A stretch of 64,000 nucleotides of DNA from Streptoalloteichus hindustanus (GTDB taxonomy: Bacteria; Actinomycetota; Actinomycetes; Mycobacteriales; Pseudonocardiaceae): positions 1 to 64,000 of the forward strand of contig NZ_FQVN01000002.1 in NCBI RefSeq assembly GCF_900129375.1, in the 5' to 3' direction. Of the stretch, positions 27,731 through 37,400 are shown piece after piece. The position numbers were made by a program, and so were the translations under genes. Under the pieces are notes generated by a model, which worked only from the letters and a program-made list of their open reading frames with translations, had not been told where the DNA came from and did no database searches. Position 1 is the first letter of the stretch, and each line of letters starts with the position of its first letter.

Positions 27731-28597
27731 GTGACCGGAGGCTCCCACGCGCTCGCTGCGGAGGCGCGGAAAGCCGCCGACGCTGTCGCGGCCCGCGCTG
27801 GTTTACGGCTCGTCGAGCTCACCGACGTCCCCGCGCAGAGCGCCGCCGCCGCGCTGCTCGGCCGGATTTGGAAGGCCGGCGCGGTGAGCCAGCCGATCGA
27901 CGTGGCCCTGCTGCGCGCGCTGGAGTTCGTCGGCGGCTACGTCGCCGGGGCGTACCGGGGCGCGGAGCTGGTGGGCGCGGCGGTCGCGTTCTTCGCGGCC
28001 GACGGGCACCTCCACTCGCACGTCGTCGGGGTCGCCCCCGAGCACCACGACCGCGCGGTCGGCTCGGCGCTGAAACTGCACCAGCGGGCGTGGGCGTTGG
28101 CCAGGGGGGTGACGGTGGTCAGCTGGACCTTCGACCCGCTGGTGCGGCGCAACGCCTTCTTCAACATCACCAAGTTGGGCGCTGTGCCCGCCGCCTATCT
28201 GGTCGACTTCTATGGCGAGATGAGTGACGCCATCAACGCCGGCGCCGGCTCGGACCGCCTGCTCGTGGAGTGGCGTCTGGACGGCGCGCGGGCTGTCGAA
28301 GCGGCGGCGGGGCGGCGGTGCGGGCCCGACGCCGACCGGTTGCGGGCGACCGCCCGGGTGCGGTTGGGCCGGTCGCCGACGGGCGCGCCCGTGGTCCCCG
28401 GCGGTTCTTTGCCGGACGGGTCGGTCTGGCTGGTCGCCGTCCCGGAGGACGTCGAGGCGCTGCGCCGGTCCGACCCAGCGTTGGCGGCGCGGTGGCGGGC
28501 AGCGGTGCGGGAGGCCCTCCAGGAGGGCATGGCGGACGGGCGGCGCGTCACGGGCGCGACGCGCGGCGGATGGTACGTGCTGGAGGCGGACTCGTGA
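27731..28597 (+). CDS. GNAT-fold acyltransferase of the COG3375 type, probable D-amino-acid N-succinyltransferase
   Basis: 288 aa. The pattern AAALLGRIWKAG, GGYVAGAYRGAELVGAAVAFF, LHSHVVGVAPEHHDRAVGSALKLHQRAWAL, VSWTFDPLVRRNAFFNITKLGA matches the GNAT family found next to o-succinylbenzoate/N-succinylamino-acid racemase genes. In the characterised Geobacillus pathway the partner succinylates D-amino acids from succinyl-CoA. GTG 27731 has AGGAGG about 10 nt upstream. Its stop overlaps the next GTG (GTGA), so the pair is coupled. Substrate specificity is inferred from context. Confidence 0.8.
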   Translation: MTGGSHALAAEARKAADAVAARAGLRLVELTDVPAQSAAAALLGRIWKAGAVSQPIDVALLRALEFVGGYVAGAYRGAELVGAAVAFFAADGHLHSHVVGVAPEHHDRAVGSALKLHQRAWALARGVTVVSWTFDPLVRRNAFFNITKLGAVPAAYLVDFYGEMSDAINAGAGSDRLLVEWRLDGARAVEAAAGRRCGPDADRLRATARVRLGRSPTGAPVVPGGSLPDGSVWLVAVPEDVEALRRSDPALAARWRAAVREALQEGMADGRRVTGATRGGWYVLEADS

Positions 28598-29700
28598 AGA
28601 TCACAGGTGTTGAGCTGCGTCGCGTGGCGTTGCCGCTGGTGGCGCCGTTCCGGACCTCGTTCGGGGTGGAGACCGAACGGGACGTCCTGCTGGTCAGGGT
28701 GGTGACCCCGGACGCCGACGGCTGGGGCGAGTGCGTCGCGATGGCCGATCCGGTCTACTCGTCGGAGTACGTCAACGCCGCGACCGACGTCGTCCGGCGA
28801 TATCTCGTGCCGACGCTGCTGGGACTGCCCGCGCCGGACGCGTCCGCCTGCGGGCCGGCCTTCGCCCGGTTCCGCGGGCACCCGATGGCCAAGGCCGCGG
28901 TGGAGACGGCGGTGCTGGACGCCCAGCTCCGGGCGGTCGGCATGGCGTTCGGGACCTACCTGGGCGCGGTGCGGCCGCGGGTGCCCGCCGGAGTGTCGGT
29001 GGGGATCACGGACTCGGTCGACGAGCTGCTCGACCTGGTCGCCCGGTACCTGGACGAGGGCTACGTCCGGATCAAGCTGAAGATCGCTCCGGGCTGGGAC
29101 GTCGAGCCGGTGCGCGCGGTGCGCGAGCGCTTCGGGGACGGCCTGCCGCTCCAGGTGGACGCGAACGCCGCCTACACCCTGGCCGACGCCCCGCACCTGG
29201 CCCGGCTGGACCCGTTCCACCTGCTGATGGTCGAGCAGCCGTTGGCCGAGGACGACCTGCGGGGCCACGCGACGCTGGCCGGCCGGCTCCGCACGCCGAT
29301 CTGCCTGGACGAGTCGATCACCTCGGCCAGGGCGGCGGCCACCGCGCTGGCGCTGGGCGCGTGCCAGGTCGTCAACGTCAAGCCGGGGCGGGTGGGCGGC
29401 TACCTGGAGGCGCGGCGGGTCCACGACGTCTGCGCGGCGCACGGGGTGCCGGTGTGGTGCGGCGGCATGTTGGAGACCGGGCTCGGCAGGGCGGCCAACG
29501 TGGCGTTCGCCGCCCTGCCGAACTGCGGCCTCCCTGGCGACACCTCGGCGTCCGACCGCTACTACGCCCGCGACGTCACCGCCCCGTTCACCCTGGTCGA
29601 CGGGCACCTCACGGTGCCGACCGGCGCGGGCCTCGGGGTCGAGCCGGAGGCCGACGTGCTGGGGGAGGTGACGACCTGGACCGAGTGGATCACCACGTGA
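28594..29700 (+). CDS. Enolase-superfamily N-acylamino-acid racemase / o-succinylbenzoate synthase
   Basis: 368 aa. Catalytic KxK in RIKLKI (Lys161/Lys163), metal ligands Asp189 (QVDAN), Glu214 (MVEQPL) and the Asp of CLDES, the second-face Lys in NVKPGR, and GGMLETGLGRA. This is the OSBS/NSAR subgroup. No other menaquinone gene is nearby and an N-acyltransferase is coupled upstream, so N-succinylamino-acid racemisation (D-to-L conversion) is more likely than menaquinone synthesis. GTG start in the GTGA overlap. A desuccinylase was not found in the window. Confidence 0.88.
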   Translation: MKITGVELRRVALPLVAPFRTSFGVETERDVLLVRVVTPDADGWGECVAMADPVYSSEYVNAATDVVRRYLVPTLLGLPAPDASACGPAFARFRGHPMAKAAVETAVLDAQLRAVGMAFGTYLGAVRPRVPAGVSVGITDSVDELLDLVARYLDEGYVRIKLKIAPGWDVEPVRAVRERFGDGLPLQVDANAAYTLADAPHLARLDPFHLLMVEQPLAEDDLRGHATLAGRLRTPICLDESITSARAAATALALGACQVVNVKPGRVGGYLEARRVHDVCAAHGVPVWCGGMLETGLGRAANVAFAALPNCGLPGDTSASDRYYARDVTAPFTLVDGHLTVPTGAGLGVEPEADVLGEVTTWTEWITT

Positions 29701-29731
29701 CCGGCGCGCCCGGGGGTCGTACCGCAGCCAA

Positions 29732-30836
29732 GTGGTCCGGCCGTCGCCCTCGCCCCGGCTGAGTCTGGCCAGGGTGCTGGCCGATCTCGGGCCCACGGTG
29801 CTGGAGCTGGCCTGCCCGGCGGGCGACCTCGACGCGGAGGTCACCTCGGTCGTGATCCACGACCGCTGGACGAGCTGGTGGTGCCGCGCGGCGGGTTCGT
29901 GCTGGACGTGGGGGTAGGGGCCCCGAGGACGTCGCGGTGCTGCTCGTCGCCACCGCAGCGGCCGGCGGCGCGGGTCTGGTGGTCCGGGTGCCGGTAGCCG
30001 TCGACGACACCATCCGGAAGGCGGCGCGAGACAGCGGCGTGCCGGTGCTCGCCCGCGCACCGGCCGCGTCGTGGTCGCGGGTTGCCACACTGACGCGCTC
30101 CCTGCTCGTCGGAAATCCCGCGAGCGGCGAGCTCGACGGAGACCTGTCGGGAGACCTTGTCGAGTTGGCCAACGCGGTCAGCGAGCCGGCCGACGTCGAT
30201 CTCGGGCTGGACGGCGTGCTCCCGCGTTGCGCGGTCGCGGTTCGGCGGGGGGCGAGGTGCTCGGCTCGGTCTGGGCCGCCGTGCGCGAACCCCTGTCCGC
30301 GTGGTGGCGTCAGGCGTACGCGGCGGCTGCCTGGGCGTTGCCACCGAGCGGCTCTGCGTTCTCGCTACTGAGCCCTCCACGCAGGACGAGGTGATCCGAG
30401 GTGCGGGAACCACCACCGGCTTTGTGACGCGCTGGCCCTGCACGTCAGCGCTGTGCGCCCCGCTCGGCAGTGGCGGCCCTGGGCGGCGTGACCTGTGCGG
30501 TGCTGCCCTCGCACGCAGAGGAAGCGGATGCCGAGCTGTCTGCGGTGCGCGTCGTGGGGAGTTTCGTTGCCCAGGTGGGAAAACGCCGTGCACCGCGCGT
30601 CGGCGTCGGCCGCGTCGTGTCCACTCTCCCCGAGATCGGCCTATCCCGTGACGACGCAGACCGTGCCCGTCCGCGTGCTGTCTGCCCGCCCCGAACTCGG
30701 CTCTGTCGTCCGGTACGCGGACGGGCACGCCGACTCGTTGTTGCTCAGGCTCGGAGATCTGATCGTGGTGGATCGACACGCGCCGTCCGGCTCGTACGCC
30801 CGGTTGTTGGCCTACCAGACAGCTTTCGTCCACTGA
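29732..30836 (+). pseudogene. Decayed PucR-family regulator
   Basis: Pieces of one PucR-type protein appear in order but in different frames. First comes LSLARVLADLGPTVLELACP with VTSVVIHD, the N-terminal PucR domain. Next is PLDELVVPRGGFVL after a frameshift, then AAAGGAGLVVRVPVAVDDTI with ASWSRVATLTRSLL, then GEVLGSVWAAVREPLSA in yet another frame. GGVTCAVLPSHAEEADAELSAVRVV follows, and finally RPELGSVVRYADGHADSLLL, RLGDLIVVDRH and YARLLAYQ. The normal C-terminal PucR HTH is missing; the frame stops at 30834-30836, inside a copy of the dispersed GTCCACTGAGGAC motif. At least three frameshifts plus a 3' truncation make function unlikely. It probably once regulated the adjacent amino-acid genes. 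Confidence 0.8.
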
Positions 30837-31030
30837 GGACAGTTCATCGGCTGCTCTCTTTCCAGTCGTACCAACGTCTTTTCTACCCGGCTGCGCGGCT
30901 CTCGCCGCGTCGCGCGGGCTGCGGGGGAGGGCGCCCAGCACGGGCCAACGCCGTGTCCGAAACGCGCCAGCATCCGCCGTGGTCGATTGGTTGACTGGTC
31001 TCACCAGCGAACGCGGAAGCAGGAGAGACA

Positions 31031-31525
31031 ATGAACAGCGCCGTCGACGGTGCCTTTTTTGGGGATAATTCCCCGCAATCTCAGAAAACGAACGCGATGG
31101 CCGTGCTCGACGGTTTCTACGAGGCGGAGCGAGCGTATTTCGCCGCTGGTGGCCCCGGTGTCGCCGACTTCGCGGACGTCGCACGGTTCCTGGCGCCCGA
31201 CGTGGTGTTGTACTCGGCTCCCGGCCTGCCCTACGGCGGTGTCTGGCGCGGCCACGAGGGGATGGAGCGCTTCCTGGCCGCGATGGCCGGGTGCTGGGAG
31301 TCCGTGGAGTTCCTGGACCGCACGCACGTCGCGGAGGGCGACCGGGTCGCGGTTTTCCTGCGCGTGGTGTTCCGGGCCAGGAACGGGCGCGAGCTGGAAA
31401 CCACGCTCCTGCAGATGAACACCGTGCGGAACGGGCTCGTCACCGAGTTCCGCCCCTATTACTGGGACCCGGCGGCGGTGGCCGACGTCGTGCGTGACGA
31501 GGCGTCCCGCGTCGACCCGGCCTGA
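31031..31525 (+). CDS. SnoaL-like / NTF2-fold protein
   Basis: 164 aa. FYEAERAYFAAGG, VARFLAPDVVLYSAPGLPYGGVWRGHEGMERFLAAM in part, RVAVFLRVVFRARNG and FRPYYWDP are typical of the SnoaL-like cone fold, used by polyketide cyclases and many small-molecule enzymes. ATG 31031 has AGGAGAG 3 nt upstream. It precedes an SDR by 117 nt on the same strand. A role in the type II polyketide pathway 7 kb upstream is possible but unproven. Confidence 0.8.
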   Translation: MNSAVDGAFFGDNSPQSQKTNAMAVLDGFYEAERAYFAAGGPGVADFADVARFLAPDVVLYSAPGLPYGGVWRGHEGMERFLAAMAGCWESVEFLDRTHVAEGDRVAVFLRVVFRARNGRELETTLLQMNTVRNGLVTEFRPYYWDPAAVADVVRDEASRVDPA

Positions 31526-31642
31526 CCTGTCGGCGGTCGGGACCAGCTCCTGCCCCGCCGCATTCGAGAACAAAAGTCCCACAAGAGCACCGCTCGACAA
31601 GAACTGATCTCCACACCAACTGGGAACAGAGGAGAACTCGTC

Positions 31643-32383
31643 ATGTCCAACCTCGCCGGCAAGATCGCGTTGGTGACCGGGGGGAGCCGGGGGATCGGCG
31701 CGGGGGTCGCCGAGCGGCTCGCCCGGGCCGGCGCCGACGTCGCGGTGACCTACGTCCACTCCGCCGAGCAGGCCGACACCGTCGTGCGGCGCATCGAGGC
31801 CCTGGGGCGCCGGGCGGTGGCGATCCAGGCCGACGCGGCGGACGCCGCGGCCGTCGTCGGCGCGGTCGAGCGCACGGTCGCCGAGTTCGGCCGGCTCGAC
31901 ATCCTGGTGAACAACGCCGGGGTGGGCATCATGGCCCCGCTGGAGCAGTTGACGGTGGAACAGGCCGACCAGTCCTACGCGGTGAACATCCGATCGGTGT
32001 TCGTCGCCTCGCAGGCCGCGGCGGCCCACATGGGCCAGGGCGGGCGCATCATCAGCATCGGCAGCGCCCTGAGCCGGCACGTGCCCTTCCCCGGCGCGAG
32101 CCTGTACACGATGAGCAAGTCCGCGCTGGTCGGCCTCACCAAGGGGCTGGCGAGGGACCTCGCGGGCCGCGGTGTGACGGTGAACCTGGTGCAGCCGGGC
32201 GCGATCAACACCGACCTGAACCCGGTCGACGGGCCGGCGGCCGAGTCGCAGCGCGTGCTCACCACCGTGGGGCACTTCGGGGAGACCTCCGACGTCGCCG
32301 CAATGGTCGCCTACCTCGCCGGCGAGGAGGCGCGGTTCGTGACGGGCACCGCGCTGGCCATCGACGGCGGCCACTCGATCTGA
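31643..32383 (+). CDS. Short-chain dehydrogenase/reductase (FabG-like)
   Basis: 246 aa. TGGSRGIGAGVAERLA (NADP-binding), NNAGVG, catalytic Ser in ISIGSALS, YTMSKSALVG (YxxxK) and the C-terminal VTGTALAIDGGHSI. A classical 3-oxoacyl-ACP reductase-type SDR. RBS GAGGAGAA upstream. Probably co-transcribed with the SnoaL-like gene. Substrate unknown. Confidence 0.92.
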   Translation: MSNLAGKIALVTGGSRGIGAGVAERLARAGADVAVTYVHSAEQADTVVRRIEALGRRAVAIQADAADAAAVVGAVERTVAEFGRLDILVNNAGVGIMAPLEQLTVEQADQSYAVNIRSVFVASQAAAAHMGQGGRIISIGSALSRHVPFPGASLYTMSKSALVGLTKGLARDLAGRGVTVNLVQPGAINTDLNPVDGPAAESQRVLTTVGHFGETSDVAAMVAYLAGEEARFVTGTALAIDGGHSI

Positions 32384-32796
32384 GCCACGGGCGACAACTG
32401 GTGAACAGAGGGGACGGGCGAACGCCCGTCCCCTCCACCGACCGTGACCGGGTTCGACCCTGTCCGCTCCACTCCGCCGGCCCGGCTCTGGTCGCCTCCG
32501 GTCTGTCCACTCGGGGTGTCCACTCGGGGTGTCCACTCGGGGTGTCCACTCGGGGTGTCCACTCGGGGTGTCCTCAGAGGACAGTGGTCGAAGGACGGTG
32601 AATCCGGATCGAAAGTGGGTTCCCACTGGGGATCGGGGAAGAAACCGCGCGTTTCCTGTCAGCCCCAGGTGTCGGGGTAGGGCTGCCCCCCGAGGAGAAC
32701 GGCCGGGTGGCAGGCAGGTCGCGGGCGGGTTCCGCCGGGAGTATCGGAAGCGTCCGGCGACAACCCTGATCGCTCTTCACGAATCGAGAGCCCGCG
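32384..32796. other. Repeat-bearing intergenic region
   Basis: 413 nt with no credible gene. It holds the five-copy 13-bp tandem repeat at 32504-32568 and, directly after it, GTCCTCAGAGGAC (a dispersed-motif variant). Confidence 0.6.
32504..32568. repeat. 13-bp tandem repeat, five copies
   Basis: Five exact head-to-tail copies of TGTCCACTCGGGG (32504, 32517, 32530, 32543 and 32556). The unit begins with the TGTCCAC half of the dispersed TCCAC-GTGGA motif, so it may have arisen by slippage at such a site. Confidence 0.95.
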
Positions 32797-33309
32797 ATGT
32801 CGATTCCCCTGCGGCGTACCGCGTCCCCGTCCGCCGCGTCTCCCGTGGAAGCCGTCGACCCGTCGGCGCCGCCCACACCGGTGCGGCGTGCCTTCACGCT
32901 GTGGCTGGTCGCGGTCGGGGCGGGTGTGTTCGAGACCGTGTTGGCGGTCGGTGGCCTGGTGGCCAACGGGCCGGGTTCGGGCGCTCAGGTCGTGACGGGC
33001 CTCGTGATCCGGATTCCGGTCTTCGTCGCCGCGGTGGTGGCCGCGCTCCACATGCGCAGGGGGCGCCCGTGGGGCAGGACCTTCCTCGCGCTCGGGCTGG
33101 GCGTTCTGGGCACAGCCTCGATGGTGGTCCCACCGATCAGCGCTCTCGCCCAGGGGCGTTCCCTCGGCTCGTTCGTCGAGAAGCTCGGAGCGATGGATCT
33201 CGTGTTCGGGATGAGCCGCGTCGTGCACGTGCTCGCCGTGCTCACCGCCGTCAGCCTGATGTTCCTCCCGGCTGCCAACGCGTACTTCCGTTCCAGGCGC
33301 GCGAACTAG
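32797..33309 (+). CDS. Four-helix membrane protein, unknown function
   Basis: 170 aa. A 30-aa Pro/Ser-rich N-terminus is followed by four hydrophobic segments (AFTLWLVAVGAGVFETVLAV, VVTGLVIRIPVFVAAVVAAL, TFLALGLGVLGTASMVVPPI, VVHVLAVLTAVSLMFLPAAN). No family recognised. Start ATG 32797 with a GAGAG RBS. Followed by a terminator. Confidence 0.75.
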   Translation: MSIPLRRTASPSAASPVEAVDPSAPPTPVRRAFTLWLVAVGAGVFETVLAVGGLVANGPGSGAQVVTGLVIRIPVFVAAVVAALHMRRGRPWGRTFLALGLGVLGTASMVVPPISALAQGRSLGSFVEKLGAMDLVFGMSRVVHVLAVLTAVSLMFLPAANAYFRSRRAN

Positions 33310-33380
33310 AGGTCAGGGCCGACAGGCCCTCCCGCGCTTCTGGTCGCTCTCCTGCCCTCTGCTGTTGCCCGTTCCACCCG

Positions 33381-33413
33381 ACGTGCCCACGCGGTTCCGC
33401 CGCGTGGGCACGT
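33381..33413. terminator. Terminator before the siderophore locus
   Basis: Perfect 14-bp stem ACGTGCCCACGCGG (33381-33394) with 33400-33413 and 5-nt loop TTCCG. Confidence 0.85.
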
Positions 33414-33587
33414 CTCGTGCTGGGACCAGGGGGCGGCGAGCGACGCCGGCACGGCAAACCATGTCGTGCATCTGTCGGTTTCCCGGCGGGCGAGCCATTT
33501 CTCCCCTTCCTTCCCCACCAGCCGAGCGTCAGGCTTCGGCCGGGTGGGCGCGGTCCGTCCGGAGCTGTGATCTGAGCTGCGTATTTG

Positions 33588-33631
33588 TTGACGAGTGTCA
33601 GAGTGCTCCCAATAAGGTTAGGCTCACCTCA
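33588..33631 (+). promoter_or_regulatory. Iron-regulated promoter with IdeR/DmdR1 box (siderophore operon)
   Basis: TAAGGTTAGGCTCACCTCA (33613-33631) matches the actinobacterial iron box TTAGGTTAGGCTAACCTAA closely. TTGACG at 33588-33593 is a plausible -35, and the -10 would lie within the box, so Fe-IdeR/DmdR1 binding would block the polymerase. It lies about 90 nt before the acyltransferase gene and should control the operon 33722-45227. Confidence 0.85.
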
Positions 33632-33721
33632 CTTTGGTGTTGCGGGTGCTCACTGTGTCACGCACGGTGACCGCCCGCGCGCCGGGTGGCGTTCCTGGGG
33701 AACACGGAAGGGCTGGTCAGA

Positions 33722-34369
33722 GTGAACACGGTGACGAACGTCCCGTCGGCGGTCGAGGCCGAGTACAGCCGGGAGATCCGGGAGGGGCTCGACCCGGCCG
33801 TGCTGGAGGTCGGCCCGCCGCCGATCCCCGAGCTGGCGGGGCCGTGGCGGATGCGACTGGCCCAGGCGGAGGGCGCGGACCTCGACCTGATCCACGGCTG
33901 GATGAACGCGCCGCACGTGGCGCCGTACTGGGACCAGGCGTGGCCGAGGGAGCGGTGGGCCCGCGCGCTCGCCGGCCAGCTCGCCGGCACCTACTCCCGC
34001 CCGTTCGTCGTCGACCTGGACGGCGAGCCCTTCGCCTACGTCGAGCTGTACCGCGCGGCGCGGGACGTGGTGGCCGCCCACTACGACGCCCGGCCGCACG
34101 ACGTCGGCTACCACGTGGCGATCGGCGACAAGGACCGCGTCGGCAAGGGCATCGGGGGTCAGCTCTTCAAGGCGGTCATCGACGGCGTCTTCGCCGCCGA
34201 GGCCGAGTGCGCGCGGATCGTGTCCGAGCCGGACGCGCGCAACGAGGCCGCCCGCCGGATGGACGTCAAGCTCGGCCTGCACTTCCTGGGCGAGGTCGAC
34301 CTGCCGCACAAGCGGGCGGCCCTGTTCGTCTATCCGCGCACGACGGCGGACGTCCCGACCCTCGTCTGA
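33722..34369 (+). CDS. Siderophore GNAT acyltransferase (IucB/MbtK/AlcB-like)
   Basis: 215 aa. DLDLIHGWMNAPHVAPYWDQAW, AYVELYRAARDVVAAHY, DVGYHVAIGDKDRVGKGIG, and VSEPDARNEAARRMDVKLG match the family that acylates N-hydroxylysine or N-hydroxyornithine for hydroxamate siderophores. The matching N-hydroxylase is absent from the window. GTG 33722 is preferred (GGAAGG 9-10 nt upstream); GTG 33686 and GTG 33731 are alternatives. First gene after the iron box and 42 nt before the NRPS. Confidence 0.88.
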   Translation: MNTVTNVPSAVEAEYSREIREGLDPAVLEVGPPPIPELAGPWRMRLAQAEGADLDLIHGWMNAPHVAPYWDQAWPRERWARALAGQLAGTYSRPFVVDLDGEPFAYVELYRAARDVVAAHYDARPHDVGYHVAIGDKDRVGKGIGGQLFKAVIDGVFAAEAECARIVSEPDARNEAARRMDVKLGLHFLGEVDLPHKRAALFVYPRTTADVPTLV

Positions 34370-34411
34370 GCCCGCCGCCCGCCCGACCCGTCGCCACTGG
34401 GGGAGACGTCC

Positions 34412-37400
34412 ATGACCGCTCAGGAGACCGGGCCCGCTCCCGCCGGCCCGCACGCCGATGACCGCGGGGCCGGTGATCACGGGGCCGGCGAGCACGGGGT
34501 GCCGATCGGGACCCCGCTGGACAACGCCACGGTCCACGTCCTGGACGGGTCGCTGCGGCCCGTCCCGGTCGGAGTGGCGGGCGAGCTGTACGTGGCCGGG
34601 GCCGGGCTGGCCCGCGGCTACCTGGGCCGGCCGGGGCTGACGGCGGAGCGGTTCGTCGCCGACCCGTTCGGCGAGCCGGGGCAGCGCATGTACCGCACGG
34701 GCGACCTGGTGCGGTGGGGCGCGGACGGGAACCTGGTGTTCGTCGGCCGAGCCGACGACCAGGTGAAGATCCGGGGTTTCCGGATCGAGCTGGGCGAGGT
34801 GGAGTCGGCGCTGGCCGGGCACCCCGCCGTCGCGCAGGTGGCGGTCGTCGCGCGCGAGGACCGGCCCGGCGACCGGCGGCTGGTCGGCTACGTCGAGCCG
34901 GCCGCGACCGGCGCGACGCCGGAGCCCGCCGAGGTCCGGCGGTGGCTGGCCGAGCGCCTGCCGGACTACATGGTGCCGTCGGCGGTCGTGGTCATGGACC
35001 GGTTGCCGGTGCTGCGCAACGGGAAACTGGACCGGCGGGGGTTGCCCGCCCCGGTGTTCGACGCGACGCCGGCCAGCAGCGCGCCCCGCACCCCGATCGA
35101 GGAGGTGCTCTGCGCCGTCTTCGCCGAGGTGCTGGGCGTGCCCGCGGTCGGTGTGGACGACAGCTTCTTCGACCTCGGCGGCGACAGCATCATCGCGATC
35201 CAGCTCATCACCCGCGCGCGGCGGGCCGGGCTGGCGGTGACCGCGCGGGACGTGTTCGAGCGCCGCACCGTCGCCGCGTTGGCCGCCGTGGCCGGCACCC
35301 TGACCAGTGACGTCGTGGGCGAGGAGCCGGGCAGCGGCGTCGGCGACGTGGAGCCGACCCCGGTCTTCCACTGGGTGCGGGAGCGCGGAGTGCCGAGCGC
35401 CGGCCTCTTCCAGGCGATGACCGTGCGGGCCCCGGCGGGAATGCTCCTCGACGACCTCGTCGCCGCGGTGCAGGCGGTCCTCGACCACCACGACGTGCTG
35501 CGCGCGTCGGTGACCTGCGCCGCCGACGCGCCGTGGCGGTTCCACGTGCCCCAGCCCGGTTCGGTCCAGGCGGCCGGCCTGGTCTCCCGGATCTCCGTGC
35601 GGGGGATGTCCGGGCGGGAACTGTCCACTGTGGTCGCCGAGGAGACCGCGGCGGCGCAGCGGAGGCTCGACCCCGAGGCCGGGGTCATGGCCCAGGTGGT
35701 GTGGTTCGACGCGGGGGACCGGCCGGGCCGCGTGGTGCTGGCGCTGCACCACTTCGTGGTGGACGGCGTGTCCTGGCGCGTGCTGCTTCCCGACCTCCGC
35801 GCGGCCTACGAGTCGGTCGTGGCGGGCGCAACGCCGAAGCTGGAGCCGGTGGGCACCTCGTTCCGCAGCTGGGCGCGCCTGCTCACCGAGCAGGCCGCGC
35901 TGCGGACGTCGGAGGCGGAGACGTGGATCGGCGCGCTCGACGGCCCGGACCCGCTGCTCACCTCGCGGCCCCTGGACCCGGCGCTGGACACCGCCGCCAC
36001 CGCCGGCCACCTGACGTTGACGTTGCCGGCGGAGCGGACCGCGCCGCTGCTGACGACCGTTCCGGCTGCGTTCCACGCCGGGGTCAACGACGTCCTGCTC
36101 ACCGCGCTCGGGCTCGCGGTCGACGGCTGGCGCCGACGTCGGGGCGTGGACACCGGGGCCGGCGTCCTGCTCGGCCTGGAAGGCCACGGCCGTGCGGAGG
36201 TCGTCGACAGCGTCGACCTCTCGCGGACGGTCGGCTGGTTCACCAGCGTCCACCCCGTGCGGATCGCGCCCGGCGCACTGTCCGAAGAGGACATTCGCTC
36301 GGGCGCGCCCGAGGTGGGGGCCGCACTCAAGCGGGTCAAGGAGCAACTGCGCGCGCTGCCGGACAACGGCATCGGTTACGGCCTGCTGCGCCACCTGGCC
36401 GACGAGACCGGGCCGGCGCTGGCCGAGCTGCCCACGCCGCAGATCGGCTTCAACTACCTCGGTCGGTTCGCCACGCCGGAGACCGAGGACTGGGGTCCGG
36501 TGCCGGACAGCGAAGCCCTGACGGCGGGGCAGGCCCCGACGGCGCCGTTGCCCTACGGCCTCAACCTCAACGTGCTCGGCCAGGACCGCCCCGGCGGTCC
36601 GGAGCTCGTCGCGTCCTGGACCTGGGCCGGCGCGTTGTTCTCCGAGGCGGACGTGCGCGAACTCGCCGAGGCGTGGTTCGCCGCGCTGGACGGCCTGGTC
36701 GCCCACGCCAACACACCCGGCTCCGGCGGGCGCACTCCCTCCGACCTACCGCTGGTTTCCCTGGAGCAGCGCGAGATCGAGCAGTTGGAGGCCGACTACC
36801 AGAAGCACGGCGGCCTGGCGGACGTCCTCCCGCTCACCCCGCTCCAGGAGGGCCTGCTCTTCCACTCGCTCCTGCGCGACGACGACAACCCCGACGTCTA
36901 CACCGTGCAGGTCGTCTTCACCCTGGACGGCCCGCTCGACGGCGACCGCCTGCGTGCGGCGGGGCAGGCGCTCGTGGACCGCCACCCCAACCTCCGCGCC
37001 TGTTACCCCCAGGCCCTCGGTGGGCGGCCCGTGCAGGTCGTGGCGCGCGAGGCGACCCTGCCGTGGCGGGAGGAGGACCTGTCGGGGCTGGACGAGTCCA
37101 CACAGGACGAACGGACCCGGAGCGTCGCGCGCGAGGACTTCGTACGGCGGTTCGACCTCACGAGCCCGCCCCTGCTGCGGCTGACCCTGGTGCGGCTCGG
37201 CCCCGACCGGCACCGGATGGTCCTGACCAACCACCACATCCTCCTGGACGGCTGGTCCATGCCGGTCCTGACCAACGAGCTGTTCGCCCTCTACGCCGAC
37301 CGGGGCGCGAGCCTGCCGAGGGCCGTGCCGTTCCGGGACTACCTGGTCTGGCGGGCCGCGCAGGACGACAGGGTGGCGGAGGGGACCTGGCGCGCCGCGC

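Noticed and set aside
28594-29700. Calling the enolase-superfamily gene menC of menaquinone synthesis
   Set aside because: No other men gene is nearby, and the coupled N-acyltransferase points to N-succinylamino-acid racemisation; OSBS and NSAR cannot be separated by sequence alone.
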